A DNA stretch of 64,000 nucleotides, taken from assembly GCF_000686525.1 (NCBI RefSeq), contig NZ_JMKT01000012.1, positions 1-64,000 on the forward strand. Reading direction: 5' to 3'. Within the stretch, counting starts at the first letter, position 1, and each line of letters opens with the position of its first letter. The notes under the pieces are model-generated. The model saw nothing but the letters and a program-made list of their open reading frames with translations. It searched no databases and had not been told where the DNA came from. This document shows, piece after piece, positions 18,597 to 27,145 of this stretch. Source of the DNA: Desulfonatronovibrio hydrogenovorans DSM 9292. GTDB lineage: Bacteria; Desulfobacterota; Desulfovibrionia; Desulfovibrionales; Desulfonatronovibrionaceae. A program made the translations under genes and the position numbers.

Positions 18597-19358
18597 TCAG
18601 TACTGCCGGCTGAGCCCGACACTCTTCCCCAGGGAATAAACCTCACGGGCAGTCAGCCTCCTGCACTTTCCGGTTTTCAGCCCCTGAATACTCAAAGGCC
18701 CCTGCCTGATCCTGGTCAGGCTAAGGATGGTCAGGCCCAGATCTGAACACATCCGCCTGATCTGACGGTTTAGTCCCTGGATCAGGGTCATTTCCAGGAT
18801 GGTGGATCCAGGTCTGGACGAAACAATATCAGCCTGGACCGGAGCCAGCTCCTGCCCGTCCCGGAGAATCATGCCCCTGGCCATGATCCTGAGCTGTTCC
18901 GGTGTAACATTTTCCCTGACCTGAACCCGGTAAACCTTGGGGTGTTTCCAGGACGGGTGGGTCAGGCGGTGAGTCAGTTCTCCGTCGTTGGTCAACAAGA
19001 TAAGGCCCTGGGAAAAAAAGTCCAGCCTGCCCACAGGAAAGAGACGCCTGGAAGCAAGATTCGGCGGCAGCAGGTCCATGACAGTTGTGCGTCCCTGGGG
19101 ATCAGAGACCGTGGTGACCACCTGGACCGGTTTGTTCATGATGATATAGGTGAAATCTTTTCTGGCTGGTGATTCTGGCTGAATGACCTTTCCCCGGACG
19201 GTTATCCGGTCCTTTTGCGGTTCGACCATCATCCCCAGTTCAGTCACGGTCTGGTTGTTGACTGCCACCAGCCCCTGGGAAATGAGCAGGTCTGCCTTGC
19301 GCCTGGAACAGATGCCTGCCCCGGCCAGAACTTTGTTCAGTCTGACCAGGGTGCTCAT
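18597..19358 (-). CDS. rluB: Pseudouridine synthase RluB/RsuA family
   Basis: A 253-residue enzyme that isomerises uridine in rRNA. An S4 RNA-binding domain occupies residues 4-60 (VRLNKVLAGAGICSRRKADLLI). The catalytic domain has the family motif GRLDFFSQGLILLTNDGEL with Asp113 as nucleophile, and GLNRQIRRM near residue 210. Family members modify 23S rRNA at position 2605 (RluB), 2457 (RluE) or 2604 (RluF), or 16S at 516 (RsuA); S4 plus length best fits RluB, but the target is not proven. It overlaps the upstream J-domain gene by 4 bp. Confidence 0.9.
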   Translation of the reverse strand: MSTLVRLNKVLAGAGICSRRKADLLISQGLVAVNNQTVTELGMMVEPQKDRITVRGKVIQPESPARKDFTYIIMNKPVQVVTTVSDPQGRTTVMDLLPPNLASRRLFPVGRLDFFSQGLILLTNDGELTHRLTHPSWKHPKVYRVQVRENVTPEQLRIMARGMILRDGQELAPVQADIVSSRPGSTILEMTLIQGLNRQIRRMCSDLGLTILSLTRIRQGPLSIQGLKTGKCRRLTAREVYSLGKSVGLSRQY

Positions 19359-20128
19359 TTGGCCAGAAGCCTCAGGTAAAGATCACCCTTCCAGGGGCCG
19401 ATCTTGCGGCCCAGCCCCCTGAGCCGGACTGGCCGGCCGACAACATAGTCTTCAGGCAAGGTGATGTTTATGCTCTGGGCCGGACCCGACCATTTACGCT
19501 GGACATTGATGCGGATGCTGGACCCGGGTCTGAGCTTGAGCGGGCTTAAGTAAACGGTCTGTTCATCGTCCAGCTGGGATGAGAACCATCTTTTTACTCC
19601 ATGCAACAGACCCCTGGACAGGTCGATGTCCAGTTTGTGGCGACCCCATTCCAGTTTAAGGCGTCTTGTCTTGACCACGCTGGGACTGGTCTCTTTACCT
19701 GTCCTTTTGATCTTCTTGAAAATATCTTCAAAGACCTGCTTGGCAAAAGGATCATTGAGGATATCCTTGAGCACCTCTTCCTGCCGATAAAAGAATTTTC
19801 TGCGTCTGTCGCCCTGATCCGAATCAGTCCCGGGTTTGAAGGTTTCCTTTTTTCTGGCTTGGTAAGCCTGCTGCTGGTAAGTTTTGGAGGCAGCCTTTCT
19901 GGCAAAGGCTCCGGTCCCTGCCCTGTCTGAGGAGTCATTGTCGGCCAGGTCTTTTCTAAGGGCCACATAAGCAGTGTTGATCCGGTGAAACTTGGACCCT
20001 GCCTGGGGATCGTCAGGGTTGAGGTCGGGATGATACTTGAAAGCCAGTTCCCGGTAGGCCTTTTTTACGGCGTCCAGGTCCGAGTCCGGGCTGACACCCA
20101 GTATATCGAAGCATTCCCGGATGTTCAT
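19355..20128 (-). CDS. J-domain (DnaJ-like) protein with C-terminal beta region
   Basis: A 257-residue co-chaperone. The J-domain fills residues 3-65 (CFDILGVSPDSDLDAVKKAY), with the DnaK-activating HPD at 33-35. A charged linker follows, and the C-terminal part (about 150-257) ends with SSIRINVQRKWSGP and LPEDYVVGRPVRLRGLGRKIGPWKGDLYL, which resembles the client-binding C-terminal domain of DnaJ/CbpA. No zinc-finger CXXCXGXG repeats are present, so it is a type II/III J protein, not DnaJ itself. It overlaps rluB by 4 bp (ATGA type) and lies 7 bp downstream of the YkgJ gene; the four genes 18597-21013 look like one operon. Confidence 0.88.
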   Translation of the reverse strand: MNIRECFDILGVSPDSDLDAVKKAYRELAFKYHPDLNPDDPQAGSKFHRINTAYVALRKDLADNDSSDRAGTGAFARKAASKTYQQQAYQARKKETFKPGTDSDQGDRRRKFFYRQEEVLKDILNDPFAKQVFEDIFKKIKRTGKETSPSVVKTRRLKLEWGRHKLDIDLSRGLLHGVKRWFSSQLDDEQTVYLSPLKLRPGSSIRINVQRKWSGPAQSINITLPEDYVVGRPVRLRGLGRKIGPWKGDLYLRLLAK

Positions 20129-20135
20129 AGGTGAT

Positions 20136-20588
20136 TCAGTGTTTTTTGATTCCGGTCAGGTTCAGGGCATTGGCCGGGCTGGTCTGGTTTTCAGCTGAAA
20201 GTCCCTGCTGATCAAGATAGTCCAGGCCTTGCCGGACAAAATCAGCAAAGGATATGTCCTGGCTGATGCCTGAACAGTACTGTCTGGCCATTTCAAAGCT
20301 GGACTCATCCAGCAGGTTGCCCCGGAAAAAAGGCCAGGCCCGGCAGGGTCCGGGCTTGACCGGGTGAACCATGCATCCTTGGCCAGAGATGAAAAAAAGG
20401 CACAGGCCGTCCTGCCCGGCCCGGATAAATGATTTATGGCCCGAGCTTCCCACATACCTGGCCTGGAAATCCAGCAGGTCAAGGTGGAGAAACAAGGCCA
20501 TGGCCTTTTGGTCTTCAATGGTGGCCACTATTCCGCCCGATCCCCGGCAGCACTGGCCGCACATGGTGCAGGTGAAAGCTTCTTTCAA
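20136..20588 (-). CDS. YkgJ-family cysteine-cluster protein
   Basis: A 150-residue protein of the YkgJ/UPF0153 family (putative zinc- or iron-binding). Cysteines occur as CTMCGQCCRGSGG near the N terminus, then CLFF, GCMVHPVKPGPCRAWPFF and a late Cys in YCSG. The start is TTG at 20588: GGGGAG lies 6 nt upstream, and the TTG overlaps the TGA stop of the upstream CoA-binding gene (TTGA), so translation is coupled. Longer in-frame starts would run through the neighbouring gene. The family's function is unknown, though related proteins often accompany metal-handling or Fe-S proteins. Confidence 0.88.
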   Translation of the reverse strand: MKEAFTCTMCGQCCRGSGGIVATIEDQKAMALFLHLDLLDFQARYVGSSGHKSFIRAGQDGLCLFFISGQGCMVHPVKPGPCRAWPFFRGNLLDESSFEMARQYCSGISQDISFADFVRQGLDYLDQQGLSAENQTSPANALNLTGIKKH

Positions 20589-21013
20589 GTCTGACTCCCC
20601 ATGAGTCTTAAGTGTTGAGTTTTGATGCACATATCCTGGACTACCAGGACCTGTGCCTTTTTCAAAATGATTTCTGCTTCCAGGGATCTGATGCCCGACT
20701 GCATCCAGAAGGCGCTGGGGCGGCAGGAAAGGGCCATGACCTCCCTGGCATGCTCTGGACAATAGCGGGCTGCCCGGAAAAGATCAACAATGTCCACGGC
20801 AAAGGGTATGTCCAAAATGGATTTCCAGGTTTCCAGGCCCCACACATTCTGCCTGACCGGGTGAACCGGAACCACCTGGTAACCGGCAGCAATCAGGTAG
20901 CGGCCAACCATGTCCACGGGCTGGCCGGCCTTGTCCTTGGCCCCGACAACAGCAATGGTTCTGGCTTTTTGAAAAAGATTTTTCAGGTCTTGATCCCTGA
21001 CAGGTTCCAGCAT
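20585..21013 (-). CDS. CoA-binding (YccU-type) Rossmann protein
   Basis: A 142-residue single-domain protein of the CoA_binding family, similar to YccU. A glycine-rich nucleotide loop (IAVVGAKDKAGQPVDMVGRYL) is followed by GYQVVPVHPVRQNVWGLETWKSI and VDIVDLFRAA. The family resembles the CoA-binding domain of succinyl-CoA synthetase; its cellular role is not known. It is the first gene of the minus-strand run leading to ykgJ, the J protein and rluB, and is divergent from mqnC 48 bp away, so their promoters must share that short gap. Confidence 0.87.
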   Translation of the reverse strand: MLEPVRDQDLKNLFQKARTIAVVGAKDKAGQPVDMVGRYLIAAGYQVVPVHPVRQNVWGLETWKSILDIPFAVDIVDLFRAARYCPEHAREVMALSCRPSAFWMQSGIRSLEAEIILKKAQVLVVQDMCIKTQHLRLMGSQT

Positions 21014-21061
21014 AACATCACATCCCGGCTGCTAAATGAAATTCAAAAAAAGGCGATCATC

Positions 21062-22096
21062 ATGCAGAGACTGGACATAGAACAGGCGGAAAAGCTTTGG
21101 CAAGAGGAGAATTTATTTACCCTGGGCCGGATGGCCCACCAGACCAGACTGAAACTTCATCCCGAAAACATGGTCACATACATTGTGGACCGGAATATCA
21201 ACTATACCAATGTCTGTGTTTCAGCCTGCAAATTCTGCGCATTTTTCAAGCCACCCGGACATGAGGATGGTTATGTCCTGAGCTTTGCCGAACTGGGCCG
21301 CAAAATATCCGAAACCCTTGAGCTGGGTGGAGGACAGATACTTTTGCAGGGGGGAATGAACCCGGACCTGGATCTTGTATATTACCAGAAGATGCTGGAA
21401 TTCATCAAGGACAGGTTTCCCCAGCTGGCCGTCCACGGCTTCTCACCTCCGGAGATCTGTTTTCTGGCTGGAGAGGCCGGACTTGCCATAGCCGAGGTCA
21501 TTTCCAGATTAAAGAAGAGCGGACTTGATTCCATCCCAGGGGGGGGAGCCGAGATTCTGGTGGACCGGGTCAGGACAGAGCTTTCTCCGCGCAAGTGCAT
21601 GACTGGAAAATGGCTGGAGGTGATGAGAGAGGCCCACAAGCAGGGTCTGAAAACCTCGGCCACCATGATGTTCGGTCATGTGGAGAGTCTGGCTGAAAGA
21701 ATCAGCCACCTGGACAAGATAAGATCCCTGCAGGATGAGACCCGAGGCTTTACCGCCTTTATTCCCTGGACTTTTCAGCCCGGCAATACCCTGCTGGAGG
21801 TTCAGGAGGCCTCTTCGGCTGAATATCTCAAGTTTCTGGCCCTGAGCAGGCTTTTTCTGGATAATGTGCCCAACATCCAGGCCTCATGGGTCACCCAGGG
21901 GGCCAGAGTTGGGCAGGCAGCCCTTTTATGGGGGGCCAATGATTTCGGTTCGACCATGATTGAAGAAAACGTGGTAGCAGCGGCAGGGGTGTGTTTTAAA
22001 ATGCCGGAACCAGAAATGCGGGAGCTGATTCAAAGGGCGGGATTCATACCCCGCAGAAGAAGAATGGATTACACTCTCCTGGCTGAATCCGGGTGA
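21062..22096 (+). CDS. mqnC: MqnC, cyclic dehypoxanthine futalosine synthase
   Basis: A 344-residue radical-SAM enzyme of the futalosine route to menaquinone; it cyclises dehypoxanthine futalosine. The cluster motif Cys52-X3-Cys56-X2-Cys59 (CVSACKFCAFF) follows YIVDRNINYTNVC, and the family landmarks QGGMNPDL, HGFSPPE, SIPGGGAEI, MMFGHVE, FIPWTFQPGNT and WGANDFGSTMIEENVV are all present. The start ATG 21062 is chosen because a longer frame would overlap the antisense CoA-binding gene; AAGG lies upstream. Menaquinone serves the respiratory chain of sulfate reducers. Other mqn genes are not nearby. Confidence 0.96.
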   Translation: MQRLDIEQAEKLWQEENLFTLGRMAHQTRLKLHPENMVTYIVDRNINYTNVCVSACKFCAFFKPPGHEDGYVLSFAELGRKISETLELGGGQILLQGGMNPDLDLVYYQKMLEFIKDRFPQLAVHGFSPPEICFLAGEAGLAIAEVISRLKKSGLDSIPGGGAEILVDRVRTELSPRKCMTGKWLEVMREAHKQGLKTSATMMFGHVESLAERISHLDKIRSLQDETRGFTAFIPWTFQPGNTLLEVQEASSAEYLKFLALSRLFLDNVPNIQASWVTQGARVGQAALLWGANDFGSTMIEENVVAAAGVCFKMPEPEMRELIQRAGFIPRRRRMDYTLLAESG

Positions 22097-22176
22097 CCAC
22101 GCCCTGGTCCGAACCTGTTAAGGCCAGCATCCAGTACCGGGTACAGGGGATCTCAGCCAGCATCAGGAGTAATTGA

Positions 22177-23850
22177 TTGGATATCGGGATAAGTAGAAAA
22201 TACGCAGGCACCATGGTCTTTCTGGCTGTTGGGTTGCTTATCCTGGGTCTGGCCCTGATCCTTCTGACCTGGCAGAACCTCAGGCAGCAGCAGGATCACG
22301 TCCGGGAACAGCTGGAGGTGACCGGCCGGGCCATCATCAGAAGTGTGGAAGCCAACCTGTACCGGTCCTTTTTCCGGGGCATGGGGCCCAGAAGGTGGGC
22401 AGAAAATGGAGATTTCACCGATCTGGCCAGGGACATTCTGGAAGAACTGGTGGCGGATGGGGATGTGGTCTTTCTGGATATGTCCGGACCCATGGGCAGG
22501 CTCTTTATTTCCAGAGACGGGGCTGACCCTGAGCTGTTCCGGCCAAGCCCCCAGATGATGGAACAGGCCAGGTCCGGAACGTGGACCGGGATAACCAGGT
22601 TCATGGATAAAGAAGTGTTCATCATGGGCATCCCCACCAGGAGGTCCGAATTTCTGATCCGGGGCAGGCACGTTCCAGGAGGAGATCCGGAGCTGGACCA
22701 GGGCGGAGTGGTTTTCATAGCCCTGGACATGGCCGGACATCTGGAGCTTTATTCCGGGTACAAAAGGACGATCATCTTTCAGACCCTTTTCACTCTGGGG
22801 GCTGTCCTGGTGTTCTGGTTCCTGCTCCTGGCCTATCTGCGCAAAAAGGATCAGGACCGAAAACTTGTCAGTCTCAAGACTTTCCACTCCAGACTGCTGG
22901 ACAATATGCCTGACGGACTGCTGAGTATGGATCAGGCCGGGATCATAACTGCGGCCAATCCGGCAGCCAGGGAGATCCTGGGCTCAGGGGCAGAGATGGT
23001 TGGAGAAAAACTGTCCACGGTCATGGCCCCAGGGCTTGAAATTAACCCCGGCATCGGCTGGATTCAGGCTGACCTGGATGACAAGTCCCTGGAAATACTT
23101 GTTCTGCCCATCAAGGAGGAGCAGCAGTCCCTGGTTCTGCTTCGGGACCGGACCAGGATGAAAGAGCTGGAAAAGGATCTGGAGCGGTCCAGGGACCTGG
23201 CCACCCTGGGCAGGTTTGCAGCCGGTCTGGCCCATGAGATCAGAAATCCCCTGAGTTCTCTCAAGGGATTTGCCCAGTATTTCCTTCAGAAATTTAAAAA
23301 AGATGATCCTGCCCATTCTTATGCCCAAACCATGGTCCGGGAGTCAGACCGACTGAACAGGGTGGTGAGCGACCTGCTCTATCTGGCCAGACCCAGGCCG
23401 GTTGATCCGTCCATGCTTCATACGGCAGAGGTCTTTGAGGAAGTCGGCGGTCTTCTGCGGTCTGATCTGGCTGCCAAGGGGTGCAGACTGGAAACCAGGC
23501 CGGAAGCGCCCATGGTTTTTGCTGACCGGGATCTGCTCAAGCAGGCTTTGATCAATCTTGTCCTGAACAGTCTGAGTGCCTTGGACGGCCAGGCCGGGCT
23601 GATAACCCTCAAGGCCCGGCAATCCGGGAACATGGTGGAAATATCAGTTTCCGACAATGGGCCGGGTATGGATGCTGAAACCCGGAACAGGGCCATGGAA
23701 CCGTTTTTTTCCACCAGGACCAATGGAACCGGACTGGGACTGGCCATAGTGGAGAGGATTGTCAGAGATCATGGGGGCAGTATCAGGATTGATTCCTCTC
23801 CAGGACTTGGGGCCAGAGTCAGTCTGTATTTCAGGGAAAGGCAGGAGTGA
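22177..23850 (+). CDS. Membrane sensor histidine kinase (ZraS/AtoS type)
   Basis: A 557-residue two-component kinase: membrane segment 1 (about 12-32), a periplasmic sensor of about 160 residues with MDKEVFIMGIPTRRSE, membrane segment 2 (about 196-216), a PAS domain (about 230-325), HisKA with the phosphoacceptor His353 in AAGLAHEIRNPLSSLKGF, and an ATPase domain ending FFSTRTNGTGLGLAIVERI. The start is TTG 22177 with AGGAG at 22165-22169. It overlaps the response-regulator gene's possible GTG and is 2 bp before its ATG, so the two form a pair. The signal is unknown; the layout resembles ZraS and AtoS. Confidence 0.92.
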   Translation: MDIGISRKYAGTMVFLAVGLLILGLALILLTWQNLRQQQDHVREQLEVTGRAIIRSVEANLYRSFFRGMGPRRWAENGDFTDLARDILEELVADGDVVFLDMSGPMGRLFISRDGADPELFRPSPQMMEQARSGTWTGITRFMDKEVFIMGIPTRRSEFLIRGRHVPGGDPELDQGGVVFIALDMAGHLELYSGYKRTIIFQTLFTLGAVLVFWFLLLAYLRKKDQDRKLVSLKTFHSRLLDNMPDGLLSMDQAGIITAANPAAREILGSGAEMVGEKLSTVMAPGLEINPGIGWIQADLDDKSLEILVLPIKEEQQSLVLLRDRTRMKELEKDLERSRDLATLGRFAAGLAHEIRNPLSSLKGFAQYFLQKFKKDDPAHSYAQTMVRESDRLNRVVSDLLYLARPRPVDPSMLHTAEVFEEVGGLLRSDLAAKGCRLETRPEAPMVFADRDLLKQALINLVLNSLSALDGQAGLITLKARQSGNMVEISVSDNGPGMDAETRNRAMEPFFSTRTNGTGLGLAIVERIVRDHGGSIRIDSSPGLGARVSLYFRERQE

Positions 23851-23852
23851 GC

Positions 23853-25241
23853 ATGAACATGACGGACAGGCCCAGGTTGCTGGTGGTTGATGACGAATCC
23901 GGACACAGGCAGATGATCAGGGCGGTGATGGAAGACGAGGGATATTTGGTCCTGGAAGCAGAAAATGGTCGGGGATGCCTTGAAGTCCTGGCAGAAAGAA
24001 ATGTGGACGTGGTCATGCTGGACATGAAGATGCCGGTCCTGGACGGGATGGATACCCTTGAAGAGATCAGAAAACTAAAAGACCCCCTCCCGGTGATCAT
24101 GCTGACTGCCTTTGGCAGTGTAGGCTCTGCTGTTGAAGCCATGAAATCCGGAGCCTTTGACTACCTGACCAAACCGGCGGACATTGACGAACTGAAGGTC
24201 GTGGTCAGCAAGGCCTATGACTACAGAATGCTGACCAGGGAAAACGCGGTCCTCAAGGACAAGATTGCCAGCCTCAGAAAAAAGGTCAATATCATTGGTC
24301 AAAGCAGGGCCATGAACCGGGTCATGGAGCTGGTGGAGCAGGTCGGACCGACCGAGGCCAATGTCCTCATCCTGGGCGAGTCTGGAACCGGCAAGGAGCT
24401 TATTGCCAAGGCCCTGCATGAGGCCAGTGCCAGGAAGGAGGGGCCGATGGTCAAGGTCAATTGCGCAGCCCTCCCCAGTGAACTTCTGGAATCCGAGCTT
24501 TTCGGTCACCGCAAGGGGGCCTTTACCGGTGCCTTGCGGGACAAACCAGGCCGATTTCAGCTGGCAGAAAAAGGGACCCTTTTTCTGGACGAAATTGGAG
24601 ATCTGCCTGTCCAGCTCCAGGCCAAGCTTTTGCGGGCCCTACAGGAACGGGTTGTCGAGCCCCTGGGTTCAGTGGGCGAAGAACAGGTGGATGTCAGGCT
24701 GCTGGCCGCCACCAACAAGGACCTGGCTGCAGAGGTCAGGGAGAACAGGTTCAGACAGGATCTCTATTTCCGGCTCAATGTCCTGGAGATCAGGATACCG
24801 CCCCTGCGGGACCGTCTGGATGATCTGCCCCTGCTGGTCAACCACTTTGTCAGGGTTCTGGGAGAAAAGAATCGCAAGCAGGTCCGGGGGGTGGACCGTG
24901 GCTTTTTGGAAGCCCTTTATGGTTACCACTGGCCAGGGAATGTCCGGGAGCTGGAGAATGTTGTGGAACGGGCCATCATCCTGAGCAGGTCGGATGTTCT
25001 TGAGATCTCCGACCTTCCATCCCCGATCCTGGAAGCCGGGCCGGAAAAACCGGGCAGAGAGTCCGGGCCGGGCCCTATGCTGGAGTCAGTGGATAAAGCT
25101 GAAAAAAAAGCCCTGGTCAGGGCCCTGGAGGTCAATAATGGACACCGGGAAAAAACAGCCAAAGCCCTGGGTATCAGCAGGAGGTCTCTTCAGTATAAAC
25201 TTAAAAAACATGGATTGATCAGGCCTTATTCCAGGTCCTGA
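23853..25241 (+). CDS. Sigma-54-dependent response regulator (NtrC/ZraR type)
   Basis: A 462-residue NtrC-family activator. Receiver domain 1-120 with phosphoacceptor Asp57 (VVMLDMKMP); AAA+ domain with Walker A GESGTGKE (about 174-181), the sigma-54 contact loop GAFTGA (HRKGAFTGALRD), Walker B LFLDEIGDL and the arginine finger region; C-terminal Fis-type helix-turn-helix (REKTAKALGISRRSLQYKL). It activates RpoN promoters when phosphorylated by the kinase encoded upstream. ATG 23853 has AGGAG at 23843-23847. Its target genes cannot be told; no sigma-54 -24/-12 site was seen close by. It converges with the GGDEF-EAL gene, overlapping 23 bp. Confidence 0.95.
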   Translation: MNMTDRPRLLVVDDESGHRQMIRAVMEDEGYLVLEAENGRGCLEVLAERNVDVVMLDMKMPVLDGMDTLEEIRKLKDPLPVIMLTAFGSVGSAVEAMKSGAFDYLTKPADIDELKVVVSKAYDYRMLTRENAVLKDKIASLRKKVNIIGQSRAMNRVMELVEQVGPTEANVLILGESGTGKELIAKALHEASARKEGPMVKVNCAALPSELLESELFGHRKGAFTGALRDKPGRFQLAEKGTLFLDEIGDLPVQLQAKLLRALQERVVEPLGSVGEEQVDVRLLAATNKDLAAEVRENRFRQDLYFRLNVLEIRIPPLRDRLDDLPLLVNHFVRVLGEKNRKQVRGVDRGFLEALYGYHWPGNVRELENVVERAIILSRSDVLEISDLPSPILEAGPEKPGRESGPGPMLESVDKAEKKALVRALEVNNGHREKTAKALGISRRSLQYKLKKHGLIRPYSRS

Positions 25242-27138
25242 ACCACTGCACGAATTCATCCGCTGGTCCGGGCTTCATAATATGAAAGCCCTGGGCCATG
25301 TCGCATCCCATCTGACTGAGGGAGTGGAGAATAGATTTGTTCTCAACCCCTTCAGCCACTATCCTGAGGTCCAGGTTATGGGCCAGGTCTATGATGGACT
25401 TGACGATCTTCCGGTCATTCTCATCCTTGTCCATGGATTTGACAAAACTCCGGTCGATCTTGAGCACTTTGACCGGCAGCTCCTTAAGATAGGCAATGGA
25501 AGAGTAGCCGGTCCCAAAATCGTCAATACTAAGTCCCACCCCCATCCGGTTCAGGGCGTTCAACACCCTCAGCCCCTTGCCCGGGGAGGTCATGAAGGCA
25601 CTTTCTGTAATTTCCATTTCAAGCATGGCTGGTGGTATTTTTTCCAGATCCAGGATCTGGAAGACCTGTTCAGGAAGTCCGGAGTCCTGGATGTCCCTGG
25701 CAGACAGGTTGATGCTGAGGGGCAGATTGACTCCCAAATTTCTCCAATGGCTTATCTGTTTGGCAGCCATGAGCATAACCCTGTGGGTCAGTTCCTTGAT
25801 GATGCCCCCCTGTTCGGCCAGAGGTATGAATTCATCAGGCAGGATGAGTCCCCTGGTGGGATGGAGCCATCGGACCAGGGCTTCGGCACCGCAGGGTTCC
25901 TGATTGGACAGGCTGATCTTGGGCTGATAAAAAAGGACCAGTTCATTTCTGTCCAGACCCTGTTTGAGTTCACCCATGAGGCTCAGACGGTTGAGACCGG
26001 AAGAGTCAAGGTGGGATTCGTAAATGGTGTATCCGGTTTTTTTGCGTTTGGATGCGTACATTGCCACATCAGCCTTGCTTAAAATCTGGCCCAGATTTTT
26101 TCCGTCCCTGGGGTAGACGGCAATGCCGATGCTCACATCAAGGACCAGGCTCTGCCTATCCATTTCAAATGGTTCAGCCATGATCCTGATGATTTCGGAT
26201 GCGGTCTGTCTGGCCCTGGATTCAGCGTCAGGCCCGGATAATATGACTGCAAATTCATCTCCTCCCAGCCTGGCCAGACATTCCTGGTCGTCCATGATCT
26301 CCTGAAGCCTGAAGCCCACCTGAACCAGGAGCTTGTCACCCATGTCATGCCCCAGACTTTCATTGACCTCCTTGAACATGTCCAGATCAATGAGGATGAA
26401 GGCCACCTGGTGATCCTGGTCTTCTCCCTCGCAGGTCCTGATTTCCTTTTCCAGTTTTTTGAAAATCATGTCCCGGTTAGGAAGGTGGGTCAGCTGGTCG
26501 TAGCTGGCCTGGATCTCCAGCTGTCTGGTCCTGTTTAGAACAGACCTTTTGAGCTTGACATTGGCTTCCCTGAAGATCCTGTAAAGTTCAAAGCTTTCCA
26601 GGGCATTGGCGCTTCCGGACAGGACGATGCTCAGAAGAGACCATGAGACATCGGGGATTGTGGAAGACTCACCCTTGATGAGACCCACAAACATCCCCCT
26701 GATTCTGGAGCTGGTGGACATGACATGGAGGACCACGCTCTGGCCGGGAACCGAAGAAGCAAGTATCAGGGGCCTTTTTTCCTTCATTACCCAGCTGAAA
26801 AAACCCTGTTCAATCAGCCTGGAGATCTCTTGGGCGATCCTGTTTTTGGAGTTGGAGGGTTCCCAGTGGGCCGGGAAAAAGTCACTGTCGTTTTCATCCA
26901 CCAGGTAGATGGCCATGTTGTGAAACCGGATCAGCCTGCAGATCCTGGCGCAGGTTTCCTCCAGGATCAGGGACGGGCTTTCCAGCTTGCTGATGTTGGG
27001 CTGAAAATCCATGAGGGATGCAGCCAGCTCAAGGGCGTCCAGAGTGAATCTGTTGATCTCCTCCAGGTGCCGGATCCTCTGTTTGAGGTCTTTTAAGCTC
27101 TGCCTGTCCCTGTTGTTTGAGTCGGCTGTCTTGAACAT
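25219..27138 (-). CDS. GAF-GGDEF-EAL cyclic-di-GMP protein
   Basis: A 639-residue protein: N-terminal coiled coil and GAF-like region (about 15-195), a diguanylate cyclase domain (about 212-375) with an intact GGDEF (RLGGDEFAV), and a phosphodiesterase domain (about 385-635) with an intact EAL (GAEALVRWLHP), EITESA, DDFGTGYSS and LKIDRSFV. No membrane segment is obvious, so it is probably cytoplasmic. Because both catalytic motifs look intact, direction (synthesis or breakdown of c-di-GMP) is open. It lies 7 bp after an HDOD gene on the same strand, probably as one operon. Confidence 0.92.
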   Translation of the reverse strand: MFKTADSNNRDRQSLKDLKQRIRHLEEINRFTLDALELAASLMDFQPNISKLESPSLILEETCARICRLIRFHNMAIYLVDENDSDFFPAHWEPSNSKNRIAQEISRLIEQGFFSWVMKEKRPLILASSVPGQSVVLHVMSTSSRIRGMFVGLIKGESSTIPDVSWSLLSIVLSGSANALESFELYRIFREANVKLKRSVLNRTRQLEIQASYDQLTHLPNRDMIFKKLEKEIRTCEGEDQDHQVAFILIDLDMFKEVNESLGHDMGDKLLVQVGFRLQEIMDDQECLARLGGDEFAVILSGPDAESRARQTASEIIRIMAEPFEMDRQSLVLDVSIGIAVYPRDGKNLGQILSKADVAMYASKRKKTGYTIYESHLDSSGLNRLSLMGELKQGLDRNELVLFYQPKISLSNQEPCGAEALVRWLHPTRGLILPDEFIPLAEQGGIIKELTHRVMLMAAKQISHWRNLGVNLPLSINLSARDIQDSGLPEQVFQILDLEKIPPAMLEMEITESAFMTSPGKGLRVLNALNRMGVGLSIDDFGTGYSSIAYLKELPVKVLKIDRSFVKSMDKDENDRKIVKSIIDLAHNLDLRIVAEGVENKSILHSLSQMGCDMAQGFHIMKPGPADEFVQWFRTWNKA

Positions 27139-27145
27139 ATCCTGT

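Noticed and set aside
20612-21061. A 150-codon extension upstream of mqnC in the same frame
   Set aside because: It runs antisense across the CoA-binding gene and has no family similarity; the MqnC homology begins close to 21062.
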